Source: Gallibacterium melopsittaci (GTDB taxonomy: Bacteria; Pseudomonadota; Gammaproteobacteria; Enterobacterales; Pasteurellaceae). From it: 64,000 nucleotides of DNA. Position numbers and translations under genes: made by a program. A model generated the notes under the pieces. The model saw nothing but the letters and a program-made list of their open reading frames with translations. It had not been told where the DNA came from and did no database searches. This document shows, piece by piece, positions 44,696 to 56,152 of the stretch; positions within the stretch are counted from its first letter, which is position 1; the number at the start of each line of letters is the position of its first letter. The stretch is taken from assembly GCF_042433085.1 (NCBI RefSeq), contig NZ_JBHLWA010000049.1:1-64000 (forward strand). The letters are read 5' to 3'.

Positions 44696-47600
44696 TTATT
44701 CCCAAAGTTGATCCAATTTTTCAATTAATTCAGTGGCAGGTTTTGTGAAAAAAATGCCTGTTTGTGAATGATCTGCCACTGCCATACCACGAAGAAAGAG
44801 ATAAAACACACCACCAAAATGTGTCGCATACTGATACTCAGGATCACGTAATTTCAGATAACGGTGCAACGCCAAAGTATAAATCAGATATTGCAAATCA
44901 TAACGTTGTGATGAAATCACTTTTTGCAGATTGTCTGGTTGATAGTAACTCAATTTATCACCTAAAAAATTACTTTTATAATCAATGATATAATACCTAT
45001 TGTTATATCTAACCACTAAATCAATAAAACCTCGAATAAAGCCCTGAATCTCATCAATTTGAATTGGATACTGTTGATCATATAAAGGATGATATTGATG
45101 CAAAATTTGGTTAAATTTTTGATTATTAAATAATTTTCCTAACTTAAGATAAAACTGTAATTCCATTAGTTTATCTTTATAACTAATTTGCTGTAATGCA
45201 CCTAATTCAGGCAATGGTTTGTTTACCAGTTGGGTAAACCAAGTTTGTAACGGTATTAACCAATCATCAGTTAAATTAAGCAGTTGACATAATGGCTTAA
45301 AACTTTCTAACTCGATAGGTTGAGTAAAATTTAAATTTTCTAAATAACGGTGCAGACATTCACCAACATTAGCTCCTTTTGGAAAGTCAAATGGAGAAAA
45401 ATTAACTGGATACAAAGCTGCACTTAACTGCTCGGACGGTTCTGCTAATACTTCTGCTTCTAGCTGAACTTCTTGATCAATATAATCTTGGGCAAGATCA
45501 ATAAAATGCTCATTATAAATTGCTTGTAATCTCGCTTGTAAGGCAGTAAAGCTAGTAACTCGCCAATTTTTCTCGATATTTTGCTCAAACGTTTGTACAG
45601 TAATCGCTTGTTGATGAAATAAATTTGGTCGCCATGGATCGTATTCCAATAGTTCAATTTCATTGAGGATTTGCCAATTTTCTGACGACAAAGCCCGATC
45701 AAATAATGCCAGATAACTCGACTCAGTTGCTAACGTTTCCCCCTGCACTAATAAGTAATCCAAAGGCGTCAATTTTTCTATTGTCGTTTTATCCTGAGGA
45801 AATGGTGATGACGGAACGCCGACAATGAGTTGATATTTGGCTCGAGTCAATGCCACATACAACAGTCGCATATTTTCCGCTCGGTTTTCTAAATCCACCT
45901 GTCCATTTTCTGTTTTCGCAATATCCCAAATGAGTTGATTTTCCCCATTATGATAAAAAGACACGTCTTCTCGTGTTATACGATCTGAAGGTGTCATAAT
46001 AAATGGCAAACAGACTAACGGAAATTCCAACCCTTTTGACTTATGAATGGTGATAATTTTTATCACCTCTTGTTCTCGTTCTAGGCGTAATCGATTTTCT
46101 TCAGTACTCGCTTTGTCACTAAGCTGTTGTTGATACCAATTTAACAGTGCTTCTTCATTTTGTTGTTGATTCATTGCTTGTTGCAGTAGCTCACTTAAAT
46201 GCAATAAATCCACTAAATAACGTTCTCCTAACTCAAATTGTTGTAAGCGTTGTGGAATTTTTTCGGTTTGAAATAACTTATACAACATCGGTAACACGCC
46301 TTGAGTTTGCCAAATATGACGATATACCAATAAACGCTCAATCAATTCTGCCCACTGCTCTTCATTTTCTTTGAGTTGATAGATCTCTGCAGCCGAAAAT
46401 GCCCATAGAGTAGAACCAATCGCTGATAGGACGGCTCGTTCGTTAAATGGCGTAAAACAAGCTTGTAATACCAAATATAAATTTTGGGCAATGACGCTAT
46501 CAAAAACATTCGAATTTTCAGATAAATAAACTGATGCTATTCCTTTTTTAGCTAATGCTGTACGAATAATCTGACTTTCTTTTCCATTTCGCACTAAGAT
46601 AGCAATATCTTGTGCAGCAATTTTCCGCTGTATTGCATTTTCAGGATCTTCAACAAAATAGGCTTGTTGCTGTTCAGATAATTTAAGTAATTGTTGTAGA
46701 TAGTTCGCATACATTTCTGCGATTGCACGTTGGTACGATTCTCTTTTCTTATGCTCTTCTGCTAATTGCAACATCTGCCACGCTGGTTGCTTTGCCCCAT
46801 TTATCTCAAGATAACCTTGGTTATGGGCTTGAATAGGCGGAAATTCAATATTTTTTAAGTAGAATGGATTCTCTGCTTGGGTATAAAGTTGATTCAAACT
46901 TTCGATCAACCCTACTGCAGAACGATAATTATGCTGCAAGGTATAAACATTAGTAATACTATGTTCACGCTGACTATCCATAACAGATAAATAAGTAAAA
47001 ATATCGGCACCACGAAAACGATAAATCGCCTGTTTAGGATCGCCGATAACCGTAAAGCTAGCTAATGGATAATCTGGCTTTGTAATCAGATAAATTTTCT
47101 CAAAAATCGCTAATTGAATCGGATCGGTATCTTGAAACTCATCAATCATCGCAAACGGATATTGTTGACGAATAAGACGGATTAATTTCTCTGCTTGTGG
47201 TTTATATAGGGCATCTCGCAATAAACGTAATAGATCATCGAAGTTTTTCTCATTATGGCTATCTTGATAACTAAAAAGACGTTCCCGCAATAACTGAATA
47301 TACAGATAATTCATACTGGCAACATAAGTTTCTTGCGAAAATTGTGTAAAAAATTTTTCTAATTCAAGGATAAGTGATGGTAGTGAGATAACTTCTCCTT
47401 TATAAAATTTAATTTCTGTTAATTGTTTTGCCTTTTTTAACTGTAATTCAATATCTTTTTCTGGTGTTAAATAACTTTGAATTCTTTTCAGACTCACTTT
47501 TTGAATGGCTGAATTTTTATGTTCATACCACACTTTAAAATCTGCTAAATATGCCGCTTCAATCGACTTAAATTTCGCTAGCTGTTGCTGGTAATAGGCT

Positions 47601-48274
47601 AAACCTGATGCTAAATCATCAAATAATAGTTTTTGCGTAATTTGCGGCATCTCACCAGATAGCAATTTTTCAAATTTATCAAATACCTTATCTGGTGATC
47701 CAAATAGTTTCACAACATATTCGGCTTGTTCGCTATCTAGAGAATAAAATTGTTCTCGCCATAATTGATAATTGATTTGACGTAAACGTTCTTTGTCCTT
47801 CTCACCTACAGAAAATTCAAAGGATAAACCAGAATCAAAGGCATATTGGCGTAAAATACGTTGGCAAAAACTATGAATAGTAAAAATTGCTGCTCGATCA
47901 ATATATTGAGACGCAAAGGTTAAACGTTGAATAGCTAAAGGCAAATTAGCTTCAATAAAAGGTAATAATTTAAGTAATTCCTGATCGCTAATTAATGTTT
48001 TATCTTGCTGCTGTTGATATTGTTGTAGCTGTTTTAACCATAACTGAATCCGTTGATTAATCCGTTGACGTAGTTCTTTGGTCGCATCTTTGGTAAAAGT
48101 TACGACTAAAATCTGCTCAATATCTAATGGTTGTGGAAAATTATTCTCGCCAGCTTGCAGTAATAAGCGTAAATACAGTGTTACCATCGTATAGGTTTTT
48201 CCAGTACCCGCAGAGGCTTCAATCACATTATTTTGTGCTAATGGAAGAGATATTGGATTCAGTTGTGTTTTCAT
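44696..48274 (-). CDS. recB: RecBCD enzyme subunit RecB
   Basis: A 1192-residue UvrD-like 3'-5' helicase fused to the only nuclease domain of RecBCD. Walker A is VIEASAGTGKTYTMVTLY, Walker B/DEFQDTDPIQ is present, and the C-terminal PD-(D/E)xK nuclease has the RGFIDLVVRYNNRYYIIDYKSN motif. It matches E. coli RecB (1180) in size and order. It is the first gene of recB-recD-gloB on the minus strand, about 65 nt after the preceding ychN stop with a terminator between. Confidence 0.97.
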   Translation of the reverse strand: MKTQLNPISLPLAQNNVIEASAGTGKTYTMVTLYLRLLLQAGENNFPQPLDIEQILVVTFTKDATKELRQRINQRIQLWLKQLQQYQQQQDKTLISDQELLKLLPFIEANLPLAIQRLTFASQYIDRAAIFTIHSFCQRILRQYAFDSGLSFEFSVGEKDKERLRQINYQLWREQFYSLDSEQAEYVVKLFGSPDKVFDKFEKLLSGEMPQITQKLLFDDLASGLAYYQQQLAKFKSIEAAYLADFKVWYEHKNSAIQKVSLKRIQSYLTPEKDIELQLKKAKQLTEIKFYKGEVISLPSLILELEKFFTQFSQETYVASMNYLYIQLLRERLFSYQDSHNEKNFDDLLRLLRDALYKPQAEKLIRLIRQQYPFAMIDEFQDTDPIQLAIFEKIYLITKPDYPLASFTVIGDPKQAIYRFRGADIFTYLSVMDSQREHSITNVYTLQHNYRSAVGLIESLNQLYTQAENPFYLKNIEFPPIQAHNQGYLEINGAKQPAWQMLQLAEEHKKRESYQRAIAEMYANYLQQLLKLSEQQQAYFVEDPENAIQRKIAAQDIAILVRNGKESQIIRTALAKKGIASVYLSENSNVFDSVIAQNLYLVLQACFTPFNERAVLSAIGSTLWAFSAAEIYQLKENEEQWAELIERLLVYRHIWQTQGVLPMLYKLFQTEKIPQRLQQFELGERYLVDLLHLSELLQQAMNQQQNEEALLNWYQQQLSDKASTEENRLRLEREQEVIKIITIHKSKGLEFPLVCLPFIMTPSDRITREDVSFYHNGENQLIWDIAKTENGQVDLENRAENMRLLYVALTRAKYQLIVGVPSSPFPQDKTTIEKLTPLDYLLVQGETLATESSYLALFDRALSSENWQILNEIELLEYDPWRPNLFHQQAITVQTFEQNIEKNWRVTSFTALQARLQAIYNEHFIDLAQDYIDQEVQLEAEVLAEPSEQLSAALYPVNFSPFDFPKGANVGECLHRYLENLNFTQPIELESFKPLCQLLNLTDDWLIPLQTWFTQLVNKPLPELGALQQISYKDKLMELQFYLKLGKLFNNQKFNQILHQYHPLYDQQYPIQIDEIQGFIRGFIDLVVRYNNRYYIIDYKSNFLGDKLSYYQPDNLQKVISSQRYDLQYLIYTLALHRYLKLRDPEYQYATHFGGVFYLFLRGMAVADHSQTGIFFTKPATELIEKLDQLWE

Positions 48275-48297
48275 TATTTATCTTATTGTTAGAGAGG

Positions 48298-48327
48298 AAA
48301 ACGCCGATCTATCACAATCGGCGTTTT
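48298..48327. terminator. Terminator between ychN-like gene and recB
   Basis: A perfect 11-bp stem AAAACGCCGAT / ATCGGCGTTTT with an 8-nt loop. It lies 12 nt past the DsrE gene stop and should insulate recB. Confidence 0.85.
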
Positions 48328-48339
48328 GGTTATTTCATA

Positions 48340-48696
48340 TTAAAAAGTAAGGACTTTATCTGCCCACAATGTCCATTCTGCGACATCAGCTAAAGTACCA
48401 AGCGTAACACCATCAATTAATGGATGTTGTGATACCGCTCGTGCATTCGTACAAGTAGTGCAAAGTTTTACCTCAACGCCTAACCCCGTTAAAATCGTTA
48501 ATAACTCTTGTACATTTGCCCCTTCTTTTGGATTTTGTCCTTTTAATCCAGATAATACCGCATCAGAAAAACAGAAAATTTTCATTTCAACTTCTTTTGC
48601 GTGTTCTTCTTTTAATGCCAACGCAAAACGTAATGCATTAAATGTTTTTTCTCCGCTATATGGCGAATCATTCAAGATATAAAGGAGTTTTTGCAT
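48340..48696 (-). CDS. ychN: DsrE-family protein, YchN-like
   Basis: A 118-residue protein that matches E. coli YchN along its length. The C-terminal VKLCTTCTNARAVSQHPLIDGV and the end EWTLWADKVLTF are the YchN signature. The CxxC is a likely sulfur or redox site. By family it belongs to the DsrE/TusD group, but the YchN role is unknown. It begins 9 nt after the purine permease stop and is probably co-transcribed with it. Confidence 0.9.
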   Translation of the reverse strand: MQKLLYILNDSPYSGEKTFNALRFALALKEEHAKEVEMKIFCFSDAVLSGLKGQNPKEGANVQELLTILTGLGVEVKLCTTCTNARAVSQHPLIDGVTLGTLADVAEWTLWADKVLTF

Positions 48697-48705
48697 AATA
48701 AATCC

Positions 48706-50013
48706 TTAATCTATAAAGATAATTTTAAGTAAGAATAATACGGCAATTAACCATACTGGCACACTGACCTCTTTTGCTTTGCCAGTAAAGAGTTTCATAA
48801 TGCAGTAGCTAATAAAGCCAAGTGCAATACCTTCAGTGATAGAATAAGTAAATGGCATCATTGCAGCCGTAATAAATGCTGGCGTTGCTTCAGTAAGATC
48901 ATCCCAACGCACTTTAATCAAAATAGATGACATCAGAATGCCCACATAAATTAATGCACCCGCTGTTGCATAAGGTGGCACAATTGAGGCTAATGGTGAA
49001 ATAAAGATCACCAATAAGAATAAAATACCGACAACAATTGCTGTTAATCCTGTACGACCACCTACTGACACGCCTGCACTACTTTCAATATAAGCAGTAA
49101 CAGAGGAAGTTCCTAAATAAGCACCTGTAACTGAACTAATACTGTCCACATATAAGGCTTGTTTCATTTTTGGGAAAGTCCCTTGTGCATTACTAATTCC
49201 AGCTTTATCGGTTACGCCAAGTAATGTTCCTGAAGAATCGAAAAGGTTAACCAACATAAAGGAGAAAATAATTCCTAGTAAATCACCACGTAAAGCTCCC
49301 ATCAAATCAACTTGGCCAACAACAGAGGTAATACTTGGTGGCATAGAAAAGACCCCTTGGAATTGGGTTTTACCAAGTAATAATGATAAGACTGTTGTCA
49401 CAACAATAGAGATTAAAACAGAAGCGTGGATATTTTTAGAGGCTAAAATCACAATAATAAAAAAGCCTAAAATACCTAATAATACGGTTGGGGAATGTAA
49501 ATCACCTAAAGACATCAAGGTTGCTTCATTTGGGACAATAATTCCCGCATTATGGAATCCCATTAATGCAATGAACAGACCGATACCTGCAGTAATCCCT
49601 ACCCTCAAGCTAAGCGGAATTGAAGAGATTAACCAATAACGAATTTGGAACAAGGTTAATGCCAATAAGCCAACTGCACCCCAGAAAATTGTTCCCATTC
49701 CAACTTGCCAAGATAAACCGATTTTACTCACTACGACATAAGCGAAGAAAGCATTTAGTCCCATCGCTGGCGCTAAAGCGACAGGTAAATTGGCAAATAA
49801 TCCCATAAAAATACTACCAAAAGCAGCAATTAAGCAGGTAGTAACGAAGACAACTTTCGTATCCATTCCTGCCACCCCTAAAATTGATGGATTAACGAAT
49901 ACGATATAGACCATTGTGAGGAAAGTTGTGATCCCAGCGATAATTTCTGTTTTCACATTGGTATTATGTTGTTCCAAGTGAAAAAATTTCGCCAAAAGGC
50001 TTTGATTTTGCAT
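48706..50013 (-). CDS. NCS2-family purine permease (AzgA/AdeP type)
   Basis: A 435-residue inner-membrane protein with about 12-13 membrane segments. Signatures: EIIAGITTFLTMVYIVFVNP, APAMGLNAFFAYVV and LFDSSGTLLGVTDKAG, followed by GTSSVTAYIESSAGVSVGGRTGLT. These mark the hypoxanthine/guanine/adenine permeases related to PbuG, AdeP and GhxP. The exact purine is not clear. The ATG at 50013 follows AGGTG. Thirteen or so hydrophobic residues of open frame upstream are not part of the family. Confidence 0.9.
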   Translation of the reverse strand: MQNQSLLAKFFHLEQHNTNVKTEIIAGITTFLTMVYIVFVNPSILGVAGMDTKVVFVTTCLIAAFGSIFMGLFANLPVALAPAMGLNAFFAYVVVSKIGLSWQVGMGTIFWGAVGLLALTLFQIRYWLISSIPLSLRVGITAGIGLFIALMGFHNAGIIVPNEATLMSLGDLHSPTVLLGILGFFIIVILASKNIHASVLISIVVTTVLSLLLGKTQFQGVFSMPPSITSVVGQVDLMGALRGDLLGIIFSFMLVNLFDSSGTLLGVTDKAGISNAQGTFPKMKQALYVDSISSVTGAYLGTSSVTAYIESSAGVSVGGRTGLTAIVVGILFLLVIFISPLASIVPPYATAGALIYVGILMSSILIKVRWDDLTEATPAFITAAMMPFTYSITEGIALGFISYCIMKLFTGKAKEVSVPVWLIAVLFLLKIIFID

Positions 50014-50044
50014 AAAAAAACACCTGTAAAATAAATAAAAAAAG

Positions 50045-50075
50045 AAAGGAAAAGCAATCACAGGCTTTTCCTTTT
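50045..50075 (-). terminator. ybjD terminator
   Basis: A stem AAAGGAAAAGC / GCTTTTCCTTT with an 8-nt loop. On the minus strand it is followed by CTTTTTTT. It lies about 50 nt past the ybjD stop and upstream of the permease gene. Confidence 0.82.
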
Positions 50076-50122
50076 AATTCTAGCAAAACTCCTCAAATTT
50101 TTGGCGGAAATTTTTTGTTTTT

Positions 50123-51700
50123 TTATGCTCCCTGCTCTTTTGCAATTAGCAACATTTTAGAAAAAAGACGGCGAAACAAAACGGGGATTAACTGGTTATT
50201 ACTCTGTTTTACTACCTTAACAATCGCTAAAGCTAAATCTGGTTTAGAGGTATTTTGAATAGCACGTTGAATAATTTGTGATTTTGAATAATTGTATTTT
50301 TCTGGTAAACGAGCAAGATGTTTAAACACTTCTTCAAAGCCATTATCATAAAAATAATGCTCAATATCTCGCTTCGGTAACATCGTGATTTTATCCAATG
50401 CGTGTTCATTTTCTTGTAATAACTCTTCGGCAATCGTGGCATATTTTCGTCCAGCTTCATCACCATCGGTCAATAAATGCCAACCAATTCCCATTAAATT
50501 TGCATATTTAATCAATGGCTTAATCCCACATTGAGCAAATTCAACAATCCGAATTCCCTCATTTTCTAAATTAATATCTAATACTTTGGCTAGCTCATTG
50601 AGAATCCAAACTTCAGTTTCCCCTTCAACAAACATCCAAACTCGTGAAAATAACGCTAAGCTACGATTATAGTGAATATGAAATGTTAAACGCCGTAGAT
50701 CAACTTTACCTAAATCGTGGCGATCTAATTGATAAGATTGAATTCGCTCCTCGCCTCGTTCTAATCGACAGATAGAATGTAATGGCACATTCGATAACAA
50801 TTCAACTGAATTGGTTGTCACTAATCGTTGTAATGGAATATAACTTAATAATTCCCACATAATTGCCATTAAGCGAGGATGTAAACGTGATTCTGGATCT
50901 TCAAACAGTAAAATCGGGTTGCTGACTTGGGAAAATAGGCTTTTATCCTCTGGTAGAAAGTGTTTCACTAAATAAACAAAAAAGTAGCGTCTTAATTTTT
51001 CATCACCTACCCGTAATTGTTCCGCCAATTTTTTCGCTTGTTGCCATAATACACTGGTATCACCAACCATAACTTGTGGTTTACGTTCTAAAATAAAGTA
51101 ATAACGCAATAGGGTCATCACCGCTGAAAAAGCAGCAACTGTTTCAGGAGTAAGATTTTTACTGCATTGAATAGGTTGCAGATCAAAAGCCTGCTTCGAT
51201 AAACGCGCATCACGAAAACGATAAACGGTATGTCGTTGTAATAATCTGGCGACTAATTTACTTTGTTGTGCTGGTTCTAGCGATACCACATTACCCTGTT
51301 GATCAATAAAACTATAAGTTGTAACAATATCGCCTGATGCAGTTCGTTCACCAAAAACACGCAAATAAATCCGAGCAAAACCATCTTCATGTTCCATAGC
51401 AACTGCCATTAAAAAATGTTGTGTCGGTTGTTGTAGCTCTTGTGGAGAAGATTCACTAAAAGTAAATAAGAGATTAATTGAAGTCATTTTTTGTGCTTCA
51501 TTGTCTTGTACACGATAGAAAAAATCATCGGCTTGGAATTGATAAGGCTCCGCTTCTTTATTAAAAATTAAACTAAGTAAATCTAATAAACTGGTTTTTC
51601 CCCACGCATTTTCACCAATCAACACCATATTGGAACGTAATTGGAAGGATAAGCGGTGGATACCTCGAAATCCTACGACTTCAATCTGTTTTAGATACAT
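50123..51700 (-). CDS. ybjD: OLD/YbjD-family ATPase with TOPRIM nuclease domain
   Basis: A 525-residue ABC-type ATPase with a C-terminal TOPRIM domain. Walker A is NMVLIGENAWGKTSLLDLL, signature and Walker B lie at NPILLFEDPESRLHP, and TOPRIM residues are in WMFVEGETEVWILNE and WHLLTDGDEAGRKYA. It is full-length relative to E. coli YbjD (552). OLD-type proteins cut DNA and some act against phage; YbjD itself is not well understood. It is divergent from lysO; ybjD and lysO are also near neighbours in E. coli, so this is ancestral and not part of a new island. Start at the ATG 51700 after AAGGATT. Confidence 0.92.
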   Translation of the reverse strand: MYLKQIEVVGFRGIHRLSFQLRSNMVLIGENAWGKTSLLDLLSLIFNKEAEPYQFQADDFFYRVQDNEAQKMTSINLLFTFSESSPQELQQPTQHFLMAVAMEHEDGFARIYLRVFGERTASGDIVTTYSFIDQQGNVVSLEPAQQSKLVARLLQRHTVYRFRDARLSKQAFDLQPIQCSKNLTPETVAAFSAVMTLLRYYFILERKPQVMVGDTSVLWQQAKKLAEQLRVGDEKLRRYFFVYLVKHFLPEDKSLFSQVSNPILLFEDPESRLHPRLMAIMWELLSYIPLQRLVTTNSVELLSNVPLHSICRLERGEERIQSYQLDRHDLGKVDLRRLTFHIHYNRSLALFSRVWMFVEGETEVWILNELAKVLDINLENEGIRIVEFAQCGIKPLIKYANLMGIGWHLLTDGDEAGRKYATIAEELLQENEHALDKITMLPKRDIEHYFYDNGFEEVFKHLARLPEKYNYSKSQIIQRAIQNTSKPDLALAIVKVVKQSNNQLIPVLFRRLFSKMLLIAKEQGA

Positions 51701-51915
51701 ATCAGAATCCTTATTTGTTTTTTTGCGTATCATCTTAACATATAGTACCAATAGATACTGAATATCATCAGATTACTGATGCGCCGAATTTTAAGAAGAA
51801 TTAAATTTCAACTTCTAAAGCAAAATCTGAAAAATACTAATTTATTTGACATTGACCACTAATACCCGATACATTGACGCCTTTCTATTATTTTTCACCT
51901 TATTTTTTACTCGAT

Positions 51916-52824
51916 ATGTTAGAAAGTTTAGCGATTGTCTTAGTCCCATTATTTTTAGGTTATTTAATTAAAAGTAACAACGTCACATTTATTCACTGGA
52001 TCAATAAAGGCATTATGGTGTTGTTATACCTGATTTTATTTGTGATGGGATGTTCATTAGGACAATTAGATAATCTTGCACAAACTTTGCCAAGTATTGC
52101 GATGAAAGCTGTCGTCTTTAGCTTAATTATTCATGGGTTAAATATTGCCAGTTTAGCGTTATATGATCGCCGTTACCCTGCACCAGCAACAAAAGCAACC
52201 AAAAATATGCCCTCAAGACTCAAACTGATTTGGGATTCCACTAAAATGTGCAGTATGGTGGTAGTTGGTTTCGTATTTGGTTTGTTAAGCAAAAATTATT
52301 TCCTGATTCCTCACGGTTCAAGCACTTATGTTTTAATCATTTTGATTTTATTGGTCGGCATCCAACTGCGTAATAGTGGCATCAATTTACGTGAAGTATT
52401 CTTTAATAAGCACGGTATCGGGATCTCTATTGTATTTACGATTAGTTCATTAGTAGGCGGTATTATTGCTGCTTTATGTTTAAGTTTACCGATTTCACAA
52501 GGGCTAGCGGTATCATCTGGTATGGGCTGGTATTCGCTTTCCAGCGTATTATTAAATGATGCTTGGGGACCAATCTGGGGTAGTATTGCATTCTTTAATG
52601 ATTTATCACGTGAAATCGCTAGTCTATTCTTAATTCCGTTATTTATGCGACATTATCGTGCTACCGCCGTGGGTTTAGCGGGTGCTACCGCTTTAGACTG
52701 TACCCTACCTATTATTCAACGTTCAGGTGGCGTAGAAGCCGTACCATTAGCGTTAAGTTTCGGTTTTATTATCAATTTATTGGTACCAGTGCTATTGGTA
52801 TTTTTTAGTAGTATTCCTTTATAA
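51916..52824 (+). CDS. lysO: L-lysine exporter LysO
   Basis: A 302-residue inner-membrane protein with about 8 segments that matches E. coli LysO (YbjE). Shared blocks are LVPLFLGYLIKSN, LLVGIQLRNSGINLREV, GWYSLSSVLLNDAWGP and ALDCTLPIIQRSGG. It exports lysine and some lysine analogues. The ATG at 51916 fits the E. coli start. A TTG 14 codons earlier keeps the frame open but adds a segment not in the family. The ribosome-binding site is weak for both. No riboswitch is seen upstream. Confidence 0.92.
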   Translation: MLESLAIVLVPLFLGYLIKSNNVTFIHWINKGIMVLLYLILFVMGCSLGQLDNLAQTLPSIAMKAVVFSLIIHGLNIASLALYDRRYPAPATKATKNMPSRLKLIWDSTKMCSMVVVGFVFGLLSKNYFLIPHGSSTYVLIILILLVGIQLRNSGINLREVFFNKHGIGISIVFTISSLVGGIIAALCLSLPISQGLAVSSGMGWYSLSSVLLNDAWGPIWGSIAFFNDLSREIASLFLIPLFMRHYRATAVGLAGATALDCTLPIIQRSGGVEAVPLALSFGFIINLLVPVLLVFFSSIPL

Positions 52825-52872
52825 AGTAAGTTTACAAACAAAACTAACTCCAATAATTACTCTCTGTCAGAT

Positions 52873-52899
52873 CCCTAAAAGGTATGTCATCTTTTAGGG
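52873..52899 (+). terminator. Hairpin after lysO
   Basis: A 9-bp stem CCCTAAAAG / CTTTTAGGG with a 9-nt loop, 48 nt after the lysO stop. There is no T run, so termination is uncertain. Confidence 0.45.
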
Positions 52900-52944
52900 C
52901 GAAACCTAAACTCACTTAGCAACAATAGCCTATTGATTCTCCAA

Positions 52945-52950
52945 TATAAT
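52945..52950 (+). promoter_or_regulatory. Candidate -10 element of the hsd operon
   Basis: A perfect TATAAT lies 53 nt before the hsdM ATG in the lysO/hsdM gap. No good -35 hexamer is visible at 16-18 nt. Confidence 0.4.
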
Positions 52951-53002
52951 TTGTAATAATAACGGGTCGATCATTACAACCAATTTTCAAGGAGCTTACA
53001 CT

Positions 53003-54704
<1,702 letters not shown>

Positions 54705-54708
<4 letters not shown>

Positions 54709-56012
54709 TGGAACAAGTTTTATTATCCGATGTAGTAGAAACGGCTAATACTGGTTTAGATGCTATTCGTAGAGCACCTATAGTAAATTTTGAAACAGAT
54801 ATTCGCTGTTTGAGAATACAGGATATTTCGCAAAACAAAGATATTTCTCATTGGGGGTTTACAGAGGTAAAACCGCAGGATTGGGAAAAATATCAACTAA
54901 TAAAAGACGATATTATCATGGCTAGGACTTGTTCTACGGGAATTAGCTTTTTAGTTCGTCAAAATATGAATGCTGTTTTTAATAATGGATTACTTAGAAT
55001 AAGAGTAAAAAAAGACAAAGTTCTTCCTGAGTATATTTATTATGTTTTTAAATCACAAAATTTTGCTAACTATATTGATGGCATATCAGGTGGAACTTCT
55101 GTTCAATTAAATATGAAAATTGGTGATGTTTTAAAATATCCTCTTTTTATTCCTAGTTTTGATATTCAAGATAAAATTGTTAAACAATTGTCTGTATTAG
55201 ATAAAAAAATCCAACTCAACACCGAAACTAACCAAACTTTAGAAGCTATTGCACAAGCTATTTTTAAACATTGGTTTATCGACTTTGCCCCGGTACATGC
55301 CAAAGCCAATGCCCTTGCAAACGGACAAACTACTGAGCAAGCCGAACTGGCAGCCATGGCAAGTATTAGCGGAAAAAACATCGAGCAAATTCACGCCTTG
55401 GCAAAAGAAAATTCGCCAGCCTATGAGCAACTCAAACAAACCGCCGCCGCTTTCCCTAGTGAATTTGTAGAGAGTGAATTGGGTAAAATCCCGAAAGGGT
55501 GGGAAATAGATGGAATTAGCAATGTATGTAGGGTTGTTTATGGTAAAGGCTTACCTAAAAATAAATTAAAATTATCAGGATATCCTGTCTATGGAGCAAA
55601 TGGAGTGATTGGGTATCACGACACGTATCTATATAAAGATAGACAAGTATTAATTGGTTGTCGTGGAACTGTTGGAAAAGTATCGGTGAGTGCTCCTTTC
55701 TCTTTTATCACTAGTAACTCTCTTATTGTAGAATATAGCAACAGTAGTCTGAATTTATTTTTTTTAGAAAATTATTTAAAAAATATAGATTTATCTATTT
55801 TTTCATCTGGTTCTGTTCAACCTCAAATCACAATACAAAATTTATCAAAATTAAAAGTACTTATTCCATCAAAAAACATATTAGATATATTTGATATGAC
55901 CGTAAAACACCAATATTTTTACATTTATAAAAATACAGATGAAACCTATTATCTATCTGAAATAAGAGATACCTTATTACCAAAATTATTAAATGGGGAG
56001 ATTGAGTTATGA
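54705..56012 (+). CDS. hsdS: Type I restriction-modification specificity subunit HsdS
   Basis: A 435-residue protein with two target-recognition domains (about residues 1-155 and 270-400) separated by a conserved helical region (about 160-270, ending SELGKIPKGWE) and a C-terminal helix (EIRDTLLPKLLNGEIEL). The TRDs set the bipartite DNA target, which cannot be read from sequence. The TRD-coding parts look more AT-rich than the central part, as expected for swapped modules. ATG at 54705 or 54708 overlaps the hsdM stop, so translation is probably coupled and HsdS output could fall when hsdM is OFF. Only one hsdS is present. Confidence 0.94.
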
Positions 56013-56014
56013 AA
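55998..56014 (+). repeat. Left copy of 17-nt junction repeat (hsdS end)
   Basis: GAGATTGAGTTATGAAA spans the hsdS stop and holds an ATGA overlap. It matches 16 of 17 bases of the copy at 57179-57195 that spans the hsdR start. Together they flank the HEPN-like gene segment. Confidence 0.85.
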
Positions 56015-56018
56015 TTGA

Positions 56019-56092
56019 GTAGGTCGGATATTTATATCCGACAAAGAAATGAACAGAAATCACGAAATGTCGGATTTAAAAATCCGACCTAC
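56019..56092. repeat. 74-bp element with 11-bp terminal inverted repeats
   Basis: GTAGGTCGGAT (56019-56029) and ATCCGACCTAC (56082-56092) are perfect inverted ends. Two internal near-palindromes (GTCGGATATTTATATCCGAC and GTCGGATTTAAAAATCCGAC) give a double-hairpin, like REP or small MITE elements. It lies just inside the left end of the inserted segment. Confidence 0.8.
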
Positions 56093-56152
56093 AAGGCAAC
56101 ATTATATAAAATATTTAATTATTTTATAGCATATAACCTTTAAGGATTTTTT

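Noticed and set aside
50123..52824. YbjD (OLD/TOPRIM) plus lysO as part of a defence island with the type I system
   Set aside because: ybjD and lysO are near neighbours in E. coli as well, so their pairing is ancestral. Only the hsd segment from about 53 kb looks acquired.
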